A DNA stretch of 64,000 nt, from positions 45,423,366 to 45,487,365 of the forward strand of contig NC_088777.1 in the NCBI RefSeq assembly GCF_954871325.1. The letters run 5' to 3'. Positions 24,806 to 37,224 of the stretch are shown here, one piece after another. The number at the start of each line of letters is the position of its first letter. The first letter of the stretch is position 1. The stretch comes from Gordionus sp. m RMFG-2023 (Eukaryota > Nematomorpha > Gordioida > Chordodea > Parachordodidae). Under the pieces are notes generated by a model, which did not search any database, was not told the DNA's origin, and saw only the letters and a program-made list of their open reading frames with translations. The translations under genes and the position numbers were made by a program.

Positions 24806-27029
24806 GGGAAATGATAGACTTACGCCAAATGGCTTATTAGCAATAAATAAAAGCTATATTTTTTCTTATTTATACGCATTTTCCGAATCGATAAAAAGTT
24901 ACTAAGTGGTCAAGAAAATGGATGTATAAATAATATCGTAAACGAATTCAATTACCTCAGAATTTATTGCCATCTTTTCAGTAATGTTATATATCATTTT
25001 TTTTAAATTTTGGTCACTCCAAGTAATTATAGTTGTTTATAAAATAAAAATAAGATGGCAATGAATTAGGAAATTTAGAATGATTGAGAAAATAATAAAT
25101 ATAAAGAAATACATTTTAAATTATATTGTATGTTTTATTTTAAAGGTTACTTGGAAACATTAAAGTTTTTACCTTGTGATGACTTATTCTTTAAAATTGA
25201 CACACAACAATCCCTAGCAAGCTTCAAATCTACAAACAATTGCTCATTTTTTATATAAATTTTTTTATTGAATTTATGTTGAAATTTATAAATTTATCTT
25301 TTGATATTTTTTTTAATAAAGAGAGTTTAGAAAAATAAATTACTCTTAATGAACTCCCATAATCTTCTTAATTAATTTGCCTACCATTTGGAAAATATTT
25401 ATAACAATTTCTAAAAGACTTCTTGAGATTTTCTTATGGTTCTTCAGGGTTTCTAGAATTACTTCAAACTGGTCAAATTATGTATTTTGGCAAAATTTTT
25501 GCCATTTAAATATTCATTATGAATTTTAACATTTTATTAAAACTTATTTGGCGGCAATTTTTTTTATATTAAAAAATGATATTCATGTTATATACTAAAT
25601 TATTAATATAGTCATTTTTGAGTTGATGATTTAAAAAAAAGATTAATTTAGATTTTAAAAAAATTTCCAAATTTATTTTTAGAAATTGGGAAAAATTGTA
25701 CAAGCAATACAAATTAATCTAAAGTAAACGTAATAATTGGTTAGATTATATGGTGTTGTAATGAAATGTATATAAAAATGGTATGATTAAAAAATATATC
25801 TTTATTCTATATATTTATTTATAATATGCTTAAAATAAGATAAATAAAAAGAGATAGGCATAAAAACTAGACAAATACAATCAACTAAAATACTTTTAGT
25901 AAAATTATCAACATTTGTGATTAATCTTTAAAATCAATAACTTTAACCATGGGATCCAGAATTGTTAATATAATGTTTTTATATTTCCATCATCATATTT
26001 AAATAGCGGATACATTTGCTAGCAAAATGAAGCTCCATAGTTAGCATACACCATAATCGGGGTATTGTGAAATGTGGCAACACTTTGCATCATTACCCAT
26101 TCAGTATTCTTATTTACCTTTTCTATTATATACTGTTGTACATCACTTTCACATGTATTTTGACCTTAAGCATAATCTAATATATTTTTTTTTCTGGACC
26201 ATATGTGATCTAATCAAACCATAGGAGTCTTGTTTTCCTGTAAACAGATCTAATTATTTTTAAAAAAAAATAAAATGTTACTATCTAAAAATCAATCATG
26301 CTTTAAAAAAAAGAATGTTCTGAATATAGGATATAATCATTAAAATTTAAGGTAAAGAAAGAAACAAAACCATATCCTATGAATATTAGTATAAAAAAAT
26401 ACAACTATAATTTATAAAATATTAACCTATATAATCAGGTAAATTTTCTGGTTCAATTGTTTCCATCTGTGATGGAACAGTTAGCACACTTCCTATATTT
26501 TGGGGGACTTTCTTTTTTACTGACACTAAATTTTAGAAGCATATTTTCTCTAAATATTGGTAGTTGGATTATAAAAATGTTTAAATGTATTTTAAATGTA
26601 TGTTGAATGATTTTAATGAATGTGTCATCTATAGCTTTAAATATTTAAAAAAGTAAATTAATCATGATTTTTAAGAATTACAATTAACTGTAAATAATTA
26701 TAATTAACTGTAAATAATTACAATTTTTTAACTTTGAGCCTGAGTGTACAAAGTCTACCTCTACTAGGTCCCTTGAAGATTCTTCAAAAGGTTTAAAGAA
26801 GATTTTTTTATTATCTAATTAAAAAGGTTTATAAATTTGTCTATATCAACAATATACCTTTGGTAAGAACTAAGAACTATTGCGAACATCATCAAAAAAT
26901 ATTGGGCAATTAACTTCGTTTTTTAAACTTCGGAACTTTTTATCGATTCGGAAAATGCGTATAAATAAGAAAAAATGTATCTTTTATTTCTTGCTAATAC
27001 GCCATTTGGCGTAGGTCTATCATCTCTCA
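24806..27029. mobile_element. DNA transposon, about 90-bp inverted ends, 8-bp target duplication
   Basis: The left end GATAGACTTACGCCAAATGG and the right end, complement of GATAGACCTACGCCAAATGG, stay alike inwards for about 90 bases, to GAATCGATAAAAAGTT. Both sides are flanked by CAATATCA (24798-24805 and 27030-27037). The coding remains within it (25905-26830) run on the minus strand. The length is 2,224 bp. The 8-bp duplication with long ends fits several superfamilies (Merlin, P, some MULE-like or hAT variants), and I could not decide between them. Confidence 0.75.
25905..26830 (-). pseudogene. Decayed transposase-like coding sequence, family not recognised
   Basis: On the minus strand there are coding pieces that join with plausible splice sites. 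The first contains FKPFEESSRDLVEVDFVHS (about 26800-26730). A second, VPQNIGSVLTVPSQMETIEP, ends at a donor near 26430. A third begins near 26230 with KQDSYGLIRSHMVQKK and continues in another frame as SDVQQYIIEKVNKNTEWVMM and FHNTPIMVYANYGASF. A run of nine adenines sits at the frame change, and three in-frame stops follow it. It lies inside the 24806-27029 transposon, so it is probably that element's transposase. I do not recognise the family. Confidence 0.5.
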
Positions 27030-27037
27030 CAATATCA

Positions 27038-29053
27038 ACCCAGTGAAGGGAATAGAAATCGCTATTTTTTAAAAGGTTGAAGAATGTTGGATGAGTGCAT
27101 TAAAGAAAGCAAGTCAAAGGGAGGATCTAAATTCTATTTTAGAAAGGATTCTACTTTAATATTTATATTTTCATAAAAGTATAAAAGGAGGGGAAATTGA
27201 TTTCAATTCAAAATTAGTAAAAAATATATGTTTCTTTTTCTCACTATGGCTAAGTTTATAAATATTCTTACTTTTTTTATGTGCAAAAAGAATGTACCTG
27301 CAATTAAATGTTTTAAAATTACAAATAAATATATTAAAATTGAAGCAAAGTTATATATTAAATAAAGTTGAAATTGAAATAATTGTTCACAAAAATGTGT
27401 TTCTACATAAAAAATCGGTCATATCGGATAGATAATAACTATACCCTTTTATATTAATATATATTATAGTTGATTAGATTTAATATAGATAACTAATAAT
27501 CTAAATTAAATATGATAATATTTCTTTAATAGAAGTCATGTTATACTCATTCATGCATAATTTTAATATTTATTATAATTGATAAGCATAACGGAAGAAT
27601 TTATATGACAAAGCTGATAGAACCTACATATGTCATTTTTAATTTAATTCATTGTACTTTTGATATAACGATTTAGCTATTTAAAATATGTTATCAATGT
27701 TTCACTTAATATTAAACTTATTTATAAAAATTATGTTTTTTAAAAAAGATATGACTTCCAAATAAATATTCTAATTTTAATCAAATTAATATTTTCAAGT
27801 TGCTAAAAGATGTCACATATTATAATTAAACACTATTATTCACCTTATGTAAAGTGAATTAAAATTGGGTATTTCATTTTAGGGTAAAACATTATATATT
27901 TTAGAAAAGGGAAAGAAATAATACTTATAAACAAACGAAATTAGTGATAAACATAAAAGTATCACATAAATTATTAACTACATATTAAGACGTCTAGAAT
28001 GGTAAGAGGTTTTAATCAATACAAATCAAAACAAATTCGGACTAAAATTTTATTTAAAGTTTAGCCTCATTATGCATGATCATCGCAATCAATATACAAA
28101 AATAAATTCTTACGTCATTGCATATGCAGAAAAGTTAAGGAATGAATTAGCTTTTTAATGTAAAATTATCATATTTTAGTCTTAAATTTATTTTTAAGAA
28201 GTCAATGATAATTTGAAAGCCTATATCATAATTTGTTTGTATATTTTTAATTAATAATTTATATATTTTATCAATTAATAATTTATATAAAGTTAGCCAA
28301 TATCATTAGTAAGAAAAATGAAAATCTTCTTATCTGTATAAAATTTTATTACATTTTATAAAAATATTTTAATTATAATTTAATCCAAGGAAATTGTCGT
28401 TAGCATCGCTGATTTATATTGCTATTATTCTATAAATAGATTATAAAAAAGAATAAAAATATGTACTCTAACCCATATCTCTCAAACTAATTAACCCTAA
28501 ACCATATCTATGACCTTAAATTTTACCCCGTGCTTCATATATTTTTTTAATTTAAAATATATTTCATATAAATATGAATCTTATGTTAAAAATTCCTGAA
28601 TTGGGCCATTCTCGCATTGTATCATAATCATCACCCCCCAACTAGAGACTAAAGGGACTGCTCAAAGGTTGGAATGGGATCAGGGTTGAACATTGAAGAC
28701 TCTTTCTTTGATTCGGACCAGGGTCTAGCTTTAAAAGACAACTCGACTGTGGCCCAATGCAAAAATTAAATATCTAAATATGCTCAATAATCATTTTGTT
28801 TCAGCAAAATGTCATCATCTAGGATTTTATCCCCCCCCCCGACCTTTGGTAGAAGTGCATGTTTATAAAAACGAGGAGTGATCATTCATAGTGTTTATTA
28901 TAGGTTCAAATGGCTAAAAATGTAATCGAACAATCTTTGTAAATCGCACTTTAAAAAATTATAAATGATATTTCAATATTTAATTTAACGTGACTTGTCA
29001 TCAATCTCCACATTTTAGGAAAGCTCCTATAAATTTAAATTTAAAAAAAAGCA
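27038..29053. other. AT-rich intergenic stretch
   Basis: No supported gene. At 28598-28770 a GC-richer patch begins TTGGGCCATTCTC and ends GGCCCAATGC. These are short inverted ends that suggest another small non-autonomous transposon, with no target duplication found. A C10 tract lies near 28832. Confidence 0.35.
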
Positions 29054-29502
29054 ATGCGTTTGTATACCCCTTCTTTTTATATGCGAAAACATTATGCTAG
29101 GAAAGAACTTTATGCTAATAGTATTATATTACCTATGAAATTAAAACAAGAAGTGAGTTATAAAGTAGAGAAATCTCATAAAAGTTTAATTTTTTTTATA
29201 AAAACTAAATGTTTTATAATAATTATACAGGTGTATCTTGCTTGCAAGAGATATTTAATCTGCTAGCTTGTTTAAAGAAAAATGATTTTTCTCAAGAATA
29301 TTGTGACATAGAAATTAAAGGTTTCCAAACATGTTATGATGACCATAAAGTAATTTTTAAAAAAATATAAAACTTCTACATATCTTTTAAGAACACCTTA
29401 GCCAAACAAAAAATTGAAAATGAAAATATAATAGCCTTGTCTGGAAAAACTCGATATCCCACCAAACAATTAAATAAATTATTAAGGAAATATTTGGTTT
29501 GA
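29054..29502 (+). CDS. CHCHD1: Mitochondrial small-subunit ribosomal protein mS37 (CHCHD1-like)
   Basis: A component of the mitochondrial ribosome small subunit carrying a twin CX9C (CHCH) fold, imported into mitochondria. Three exons fit exactly: 29054-29183, 29231-29349 and 29392-29502, with introns of 47 and 42 nt, GT-AG ends and agreeing phase. The protein has 119 residues, the usual length for CHCHD1. The CHCH core reads CLQEIFNLLAC, then CDIEIKGFQTC, two CX9C pairs, preceded by a basic N-terminal region. The C-terminus KQLNKLLRKYLV matches the family's conserved end (KQ..LLKRYP). No breaks are seen and the gene looks functional. The start ATG at 29054 is the first in the open frame. It stands alone between two DNA transposons. 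Confidence 0.9.
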
Positions 29503-30146
29503 ATATATTTTTATATATCTTTCTATGTACTTAGTTAAGGATTATAAATATAAAATTTGTCAGATGCTATGTAATCAATATTATTTTGTGCATATAATTA
29601 GTTGAATAACTTAATAATTATTTTAAGTCAGAAATATTTTGTATATAAAACTTTACTACTTATCCTAACCCTTAAAGTTAAAAAAAAAATAACAAAATGT
29701 AAAGTCTGGAACTGAGACAATTCTATGAGTCATAACCCATTTTAAATTTAGCATGAACTTTTCTGAAACTGGTTTTTAAAAGATGCTTTTAATTTTTATA
29801 TATTGTTTAAATGTTGTGTTATTTATATTATCGACCTGAAAATTCAACAAACTAACAGCTATTAACCATTACCATTATTATTTATAGAACCTAAACCATC
29901 AAAATGTTTGTCACTTGAACCAGAAATAAACTCTAAATAGTCAATATGAACAGCTTCATCCTTTTGATGCCATAATATTTTAAAAAGGATTATCTAACAA
30001 ATTTGATATATAGATCACACTTTTTAAAATTGTAGAAATTAGATTTTTTAAAAATATCAATGCCTAATCTATTTCTTATTTTTAATTTTTGACCCATTAA
30101 CTCTGTAGTTTTAGTTTTAAATTTATTTTAGCCTTTTTTTAAATTA
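29503..30146. other. 3' flank of mS37, non-coding
   Basis: AT-rich, with no supported gene. Possible polyadenylation signals lie just after the stop in A/T-rich sequence. Confidence 0.3.
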
Positions 30147-33100
30147 GGGTGATTCCATGTCAAATCGACCAAAAAACGAGATTTTCTGCTGACCTTCTCA
30201 AAAATGAATGAAACTTGGCATGTTAGTTATTTATGTTGTAAATATTAATAAAATCAAAATTTTTACAGTGCTAGCTCAATCAGATCCAAAGATATAAGCC
30301 TTCAAAGTTGAAAATCGCGAAGTGCATTATTTCATTAAATCTTGTTATTTTAAAAAAATATTTAAGATAGAGTTACAAATTATATATCATTTTATAGCCC
30401 TTAAAATTTTACGTTGGAAAATATAAAAAATAATTAAAAAATTTCAAGTGTTTTCTTATTTCTGGTAAAAATAAAAAATTAACATTGTTAGTAATGGATT
30501 TATTTTGGAATATTTATTAAAATGTTTATTACCTTTATATTAAACGATTTAATAAAAAAATCTTGATAGCCATTTTTGTTTCTTTAATTTTATTTGAATT
30601 TTTATTATTTTTATCAATAAAAAAATGTAATATAGATGACGTTATATTAATTTTTTTTTATAATATATAATTTTTAATAAAAATATGAATAGTATTGTGA
30701 TTAAAATTAAAAAATCAATTGAGTAAAACCAAGAATGATGTCATGGAGCAATATGTAAGCAGGCAGCCCATACAGATATTATTTTATTGTCACTATATTG
30801 TAAAATAAACATATTTTAAAATTTTATATTCAAACTAATATAATTTTGCACTGATTAATAGAAATTCCTAAGGCCATAATTTGTATATACATATCCTTTC
30901 ATTATTGTGGATCTTATTATTTGAAAATAGTGATTTTATCAGTTTATTTTATTTTTTTATTCCTATCATCGCTACCAATCAATCATCATATATTTCAAAA
31001 CTTAAACATTTTTTACAACCAAATGAATTCATGATATTTGTGATTTCTCATAAAATTATGCATTTATAATCCAACCCTTTTTCAAGGATTCCACTGGAAT
31101 AATAATCAAGCCACTATCCATCCTATAGCATATTATAATAATAAGGGCAATACAGAAAACCTTAATTATATGGTAATATCAGAGTCAATTCAACATAATG
31201 TTATTGCAGTACATTTATACCAGACTAAAATGATAAAATTTTTCACCAACCTATTCAGCAAAAAGCCAAACAAAATATATTTTTGCTCCGGATTAGCTGC
31301 ACAGAGTTGTTAAAGTAGCTCGCTACTTGTAGCGCACTACTTAGCGCGCTATCTTTTTTGGTAGCTATAGCTAATAGCCGCTACTTTTTTTTAAATTATT
31401 TAATTTTTTAGCGCGCTACTTTTAAAAAATATAATGAATGTAAGTATAAACATGAAAATTTAAATATAATATCATAATTAATTATAATTTATTATTTAAT
31501 TTGGAAATTTAAATATATTTTCAATTTTTAATTTATATTTTCAATCTGTGTTAATAATCTAAAATTGCATCGCCCATGGATATCCAAATTCTTGAAAGTG
31601 ATTCAGACATGGAAGATTCAATGGAAGAAAATGTACTTAATAACTCTAATAACGATTTCCCATTCCCTAGATTTGAAAAATTTTTTTAAATAAATATTAA
31701 AACAAAATCTGGATTCAAATTCCTGTGCTTAAAATGTAAAAAAAATATATCATCAAATCAATCGAGTAGCTATAACCTGAAGAAACACCTAAAGGTAAAT
31801 TGTTATTTTTACATTATAATATTATTTATTTTATTAGACTGTTCACGCCAATTTCTATAAGGAAATAGGGAAACATATAAAAAATTTTGGTATAGGAGAA
31901 TCTTCATTCAAAAAGACAAATACTATCCAAACCAAATTAACTGATAATAAACATGCCAATATTTCACAAAAATTGGCTGATAAAGTAATTGTTGATTTTA
32001 TTATTGACACAGTTCGGCCATTGTCCTTGGTTGATAATCCATCATTTACTATGATGATTAAAACTTTATCCCCTGGCACAACAGTTTTATGATAAAATAG
32101 ACGACAGAGTTATCAGATATATCTTATGTATGTACCACGGCAGATAGTTGGACACATAACAGAAGGTAAAAACTTATTTATATTTATAAATTGATCTGAT
32201 TAAATATTTTTAGAGCTTCCTTGCCCTCAAGTGCTAGTGTCGAGAGAATATTTAGTAAAGCAAAGCTTATACTTTCTGATCGTCGCTCTAGACATGGGGA
32301 TGATAATATTGAAATGATATTATTATTAAAATGAAACAAATTAAAATAAATATTTATTTATATTGCTTATTTTTTTATAATCTAAACTAACTATATTTTT
32401 ATATTTATAAATGTTGATTTTTATATATTATTTATTATACATTTACATTATAAGCAAAAAAAAATAAAAAAAATTTGTTTCTAAAATTTTTTTTATAAAA
32501 ATTAGCTTAAAAGTAGCTAATAGCGCGCTACTTTTTTTGACAAATAGCGAAAGCGGTAGCGCGCTACTTTTTTTGGCAAATAGCTATAGCGGTAACGCGC
32601 TACTTTTAAAAATAGCGTTTAACAACTCTGGCTGCACAATATAAAAATAGAAAATTTTTTATAAATCTGTTTTATCATGAAACAGATTTTGGTGTAGCAG
32701 CTAAATGGCATTTTTAAGCTACATCCCACGGAAAAGGACCATGTGATGGGTTTGGCATAATATTGAAAAGATTAGCAGTGTGTTCAAGCCATCAGCGCAT
32801 CAGTTCTGACACATTTTAACGCCAGTTGATTTATCAATTTGTAAAACAAAACATGCCATCAGTAAATTTTACATATATAACCAACGAACAATATTTACAA
32901 GAGATTAAACTACCTTGGACATCACCATCCTTCTTTTATCCCACAATTGCGGAAAAGATATGGTTACCCATATCAAATAATAATAATAGTAGATCCTATT
33001 ACAGTGACAGGACGTACCCACAAATTATCGTCTCAAGAAATTCTATTAATAAGCACAAAATGGGCTAAGATTAAAACAAGAGGTATTTATTTTTAATTGT

Positions 33101-33712
33101 TTGTGTATAAAATTTTAAAATATGTTTATTTTACAATATAGCGTCCTAATAAAATCATAACTATATCGGCTGCCTGCTTACATATCGCCCCAGGACATCA
33201 TTCTTGGTTATACTCAATTGATTTTTAATATTAATCACAACACTATTATAAAAAAAATTAATATAACGCCATCTATATTGCATTAAATCAAATAAAATTA
33301 AAAACAAAAATGGCTATCGAGATTTATAATTAAATCGTTTAATATAAAGGTAATAAACATTTTTACTGAATATTAACACTCAAAAAAATCCCTTCCTAAC
33401 AATGTTAATTTTTTATTTTTACCAAATAAGAAAACACTTGAAATTTTTTAATTTTTTTTATATTTTCCAACGTATAATTTTAAGGGCTATAAAATGATAT
33501 ATAATTTGTAACTCCATCTTAAATATTTTTTAAAATAACAAGATTTAATGAATCACGCACTTCCTGATTTTTGACTTTGAATGCGTATATCTTTGGATCC
33601 TAGCACTTTAAGATTTTATTAACATTTACAACATAAATAACTAACATGCCAAGTTTCATTCCTTTTTGAGTTGGTCGGCCGAATCGTTGGTCGATTTGTC
33701 ATGGAATTACCC
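30147..33712. mobile_element. DNA transposon with inverted ends of about 600-690 bp
   Basis: The left end GGGTGATTCCATGTC (30147 onward) and the right end, complement of GGGTAATTCCATGAC (to 33712), are the tips of long inverted repeats. These reach inward to about 30836 and 33099. Matching landmarks in the arms include ACTTGGCATGTTAGTTA, GGCTGCCTGCTTACATAT (on one strand) and TTTACAATATAG. The middle is split by a hAT element (31302-32630), leaving about 2.2 kb of its own sequence. Between 32640 and 33068 on the plus strand a coding remnant contains TSHGKGPCDGFG and FVKQNMPSVNFTYI. I recall this motif set from transposon-encoded proteins in invertebrate genomes but cannot name the superfamily. 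No convincing target duplication was found. Confidence 0.8.
31302..32630 (+). mobile_element. hAT transposon (BED-finger class), internally deleted, nested
   Basis: The inverted tips are CAGAGTTGTTAAA (31302-31314) and its complement (32618-32630). Flanks TAGCTGCA and GCTGCACA overlap in GCTGCA(CA), as a hAT duplication sharing bases with the tip would. Both ends carry repeated TAGCGCGCTAC motifs. On the plus strand the N-terminus starts near 31576 (MDIQILESDSDMEDS) and includes a BED-type zinc finger (CLKCKKNI...YNLKKHLK). The C-terminal domain reads ASVERIFSKAKLILSDRRSR and ends at a stop near 32334. The catalytic centre between them is missing, so the element cannot move itself. It sits inside the 30147-33712 transposon and is younger than it. 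Confidence 0.85.
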
Positions 33713-33902
33713 ATATTATATGACAAATCCCAATTCTATTTTTTAATTGCATAAGAATACTAGGTTATTTTTTTTAACCCTTTACCTTTATGATTTCACA
33801 ATGTTAAGATTTTTTAGATCAATTATAATTATTTCATAATATCACACACTGTTCGCTACATAAATAGATGTTTTCTAAAAAGTGTATATTCAGAAACGAT
33901 AG

Positions 33903-34475
33903 CATCGTCTACATGACAGGATTTTCACTGGATGCAAACCCCCTTCAAAAACCTATGCCTACCCCCCTAAAAAATCCCCGCCGTCTTCGGCGGCGATGTC
34001 TCTTTATCATTATTTTCACCTATTTATTTATTGATACTCTTTTCAAATAATTTAGGATAACTTAAATTAATCTATCTACTACCAACAATCGATATTTTGT
34101 GAATATAAAGAATTTATTTTTTAGATAATAAATTTAATTAAAACCTCCATTATTTACAATGAATTAATTATTATGGCATTATGAGCTTGCTGAAATATCT
34201 AAACCTTTTAAATTATATTTAAAAGAATAGTTTATTTGGAAAACAATGTGTATGATTGTTTGCAATATTGATTTGGTCGATGAATTGTATTATAATAATA
34301 CTATAATAAAAGTATTAATTTTTACAGCAATAAACTTTGTCTTATTTCATCTCAAAATTTAATAGATAACCCCCCAAAAAAATTTATCCTACCCTCATTA
34401 AAGCAGCTTACCCCCTACCCCCTCAAAAAAATAGGATGCAAACTGTTCCTACCCCTCCCGCTCATGTAGACGCTG
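33903..34475. mobile_element. hAT-type MITE with perfect 8-bp duplication AACGATAG
   Basis: The tips are CATCGTCTACATGA and the complement of CAGCGTCTACATGA. AACGATAG flanks both sides exactly (33895-33902 and 34476-34483). The interior is non-coding and has C/A-rich runs (ACCCCCCTAAAAAATCC, TACCCCCTACCCCCTC). A hairpin with stem CCGCCG lies at 33978-33993. The length is 573 bp, and it is probably a recent insertion. Confidence 0.85.
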
Positions 34476-35112
34476 AACGATAGTAAATATTATGTAAAAG
34501 AACTGGTAATCAGAAAATTATTTACTTTTTTCTGAAAAAATTGCAATTACGATACTTTTAAAAGTATTGCACAACCATAAGTTATTATTTTAAAAATGGA
34601 CAATTTTATATTATTATTATCAACCATTTTTATTTTTCAAAGACCTATAGAAATATTTTCACCCAGCCTGTGTTTTTTGAAATTATATAATTTTGCAATG
34701 GTGTTAATTTTTTTTAAAGTATTTAATATTTTTCTAATATTTCAATGATTTCATCAATGAGGATTTAGGGAGGAATTTTTTAATGATTTGGCATCATATG
34801 CATTTGGTTTTTCAACTAATTGCTACAAACTTTATTTAAATGAATTCTCATTCAGTTTAGAATTTTCTTTGACCAGTTCAAGTTTTTCATTCAGGCATGA
34901 TCTGGTTTAAGTAGGTATATCAAAATCTTAACTTTTGAGCATAAACTCTGCCACAATAGATGCCTAAAGGAAGAGGATGCCAGCATTGCCGGTCACACCC
35001 CAACCCTATTAAATAATATTCGACTATTTGTTAGATAGAGAAGTTCTCAAATTTGTTTAAGCATTGAATTGTATATATTTTGTCAACAATGTATGATAGG
35101 AAGTTAGTATTT

Positions 35113-35282
35113 ACTAACCTGCAGAGGTATCCTGCTCATATTTTTAAATATTATAATTTTTATAGCTAATAGTAGCGATTTAAAATATTTGATTTTATAA
35201 ATATGGCCCTTTTATGCTTTTAAAAAAAAATAAAATGACAACCCAACCTATGTTCCCGGACTTAGGGCTGGGCCTGCAGGTC
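35113..35282. mobile_element. Small hAT-type MITE (ACCTGCAG ends)
   Basis: The ends are ACTAACCTGCAGAGG and the complement of GACCTGCAGGCCCAGC. The flanks TAGTATTT and TAGTATCT differ by one base. It is 170 bp and non-coding, of the same broad family as 37520-37913 and 47297 onward. Confidence 0.65.
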
Positions 35283-36448
35283 TAGTATCTATCTTGAAAT
35301 GAATTATTTATCACTTCTCTTTTCAATTATCTTTTGAACTTGATTACATTTTCTAAAATATTATACATTTAGCCAAGGACTACAATTTTTTTCTATACAA
35401 TATAAAATATTAACAAGCCATTTCAAATATGATAAATCTTCAAAACCCAACATTATCTTGTTGGAAGATAGATTGTTTTGGTCTTGTAAAAAAATTAATT
35501 TATGATTAAAAAATAATTTGAGAAAGTTTATCACCAAATATCTTTAAAAACTGAATTCGATTTTAGTTTATATAATCTTAAATGATTTCCTGGTTTGTTT
35601 TGTGTGCTTGACTAGAATCCATGTATAAATATTTTTAGCTTAATATATATATATATGTTCAACAACCAACTAGCTAGATTCTCATCATTATAGATGACTT
35701 CTATTTGTCTCCCCCCTCCTCCCACCACTTTTTTCAGTCTACCTTAACTAATATTGCTGTTTCTCAGTTCACTACTGGCACAAACAATACAAGAATACTT
35801 GTTTGCATTTAACATGTTTTTCCTTTAGGCTATTTCATGTGATTAAAACTTTAATTACGATATTTTGATATGTACATTCAAGCTTACATTTTATTTTATT
35901 TCCATGGGTAAGATTTAGTTTGGCGGGTAGGGAGAGGGTTGGGTTTATAACATTAGATATGGACTTCAAATTTTTTTTTGGAGTGCAATGACATTTAGAG
36001 CTCTTAATTGTTGGCACTTTCTCGACAATATGTTAAAAATATTCGAAACAAGAGTTAAGATTATTCTAACAAATTTTAATTAGCTTTCATTTAATTTCCT
36101 TAATTTTTCTATCCTGTAAATATGTTTTTTTAAACATACCAGATTATCTAATATATGAATCACCCACTTAAAAAGTTGATAAAAAATCATCATTCACTGG
36201 GGGAGCGCCATTAAAATGGCTTCCACTGCCCTTAAGGTTCAGTGAATTTGCATCTACTGATTGGTCGTACAGCTAATTTTTTGAAGGAGAAATACCAAAA
36301 GCGGACGATATCGATGATAAAAGATCATTTAATCAGCTAATTCGTATCGAATTTTTATGATATAACCCTAAACCTGACGGAGTCCCTTAAAACCAAGAGT
36401 GAATACTATCATCGCAGTCAAAAAAGTTTCAATTCGCTTTTTTTATTA

Positions 36449-36720
36449 GCCATGGAGTGGCCAAGTGGGTTTAAGATGTATGCTTGGAAGCCGATGGTAC
36501 CAGGTTTAATCCTGATAAAGAAACTGTAAAAAATTTTAGGTTTTTCTTTGATGACTGATGTGTAAAGACATATGATAATATGAATTTCTGAGCTTAGAAA
36601 TGACACCCCGGTCACCGACAGACTTGGAGAGCCAGTTGCTAGAATACTTGTCCAATAAACCAATGGAAGATAGCCAGCTCTAAGATAATAGTGACATCGT
36701 TGATCATTCAAGGATAATAG
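36449..36720 (+). repeat. tRNA-derived SINE
   Basis: The head has an A-box-like TGGCCAAGTGGG and, about 45 bases on, a B-box-like GGTTTAATCC, spaced as in a tRNA-Ser/Leu-derived SINE. The body continues through ATGACACCCCGGTCACC, and the composition is GC-richer than the surroundings. It lies in the duplicated spacer, but the matching spacer at 61.8-62.6 kb has no copy, so it inserted later or was lost there. Confidence 0.55.
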
Positions 36721-36764
36721 CAATCTCTTCTCCAGCTCTAGGATATTGGTGACCTCGTGGGTAA

Positions 36765-36985
36765 CAATCTACAATGGCTTTGATAGTGATACTCCATGGG
36801 AGATCCATCAAGATTGATACTTTGGTGGGAGGTTCAGTAGAATCAATAAGAATACTCCTGTGGGATATGTCGATATTGATACTCCAGTGTGAGATCAAGA
36901 TACAATGGCCTCGATAGCGATACTCCGGTAAGAGCATCGAGATTGATACTCCAGTGGGAGATCAAGCTTACAAAATACTCTAGTG
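36765..36985 (+). repeat. Minisatellite-like tandem array
   Basis: About five to seven degenerate units of roughly 28-45 bp, built on GATATTGATACTCCAGTGGG and AGATCAAG. The unit length drifts. It directly follows the SINE-like unit and may be an expanded SINE tail. Confidence 0.65.
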
Positions 36986-37224
36986 GGATATCAGAAATAT
37001 AATTTAGATAAAAAGAGATAGCATAAATAACATAAAGTGGAGAGAGATATTGAAGGAGCTTACCACCAGAAAAAGGTGAAAGCTTAAAAGAAAAAAATAC
37101 TCTTTAAAATATCGCCCAAAACAGAGATCAGCATACTTAAACTACCTTACATTTTGAATCAATATTGAACCCCCCCCCCATTCCCCTCTTGAGAAAAAAA
37201 ATATCAAGTACCACTCATTACAAC

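Noticed and set aside
30147-33712. A Polinton because of the long inverted ends
   Set aside because: The element is only about 2.2 kb without its insert, and no polymerase, integrase or capsid-type sequence is seen; it looks like a plain DNA transposon.
36418-36937. Two open stretches on the minus strand
   Set aside because: They lie in the tRNA-derived SINE and the minisatellite, where repeated units give open frames by chance.
36765-36985. A CRISPR array
   Set aside because: Repeat units vary in length and sequence, spacers are not unique, and the genome is eukaryotic.
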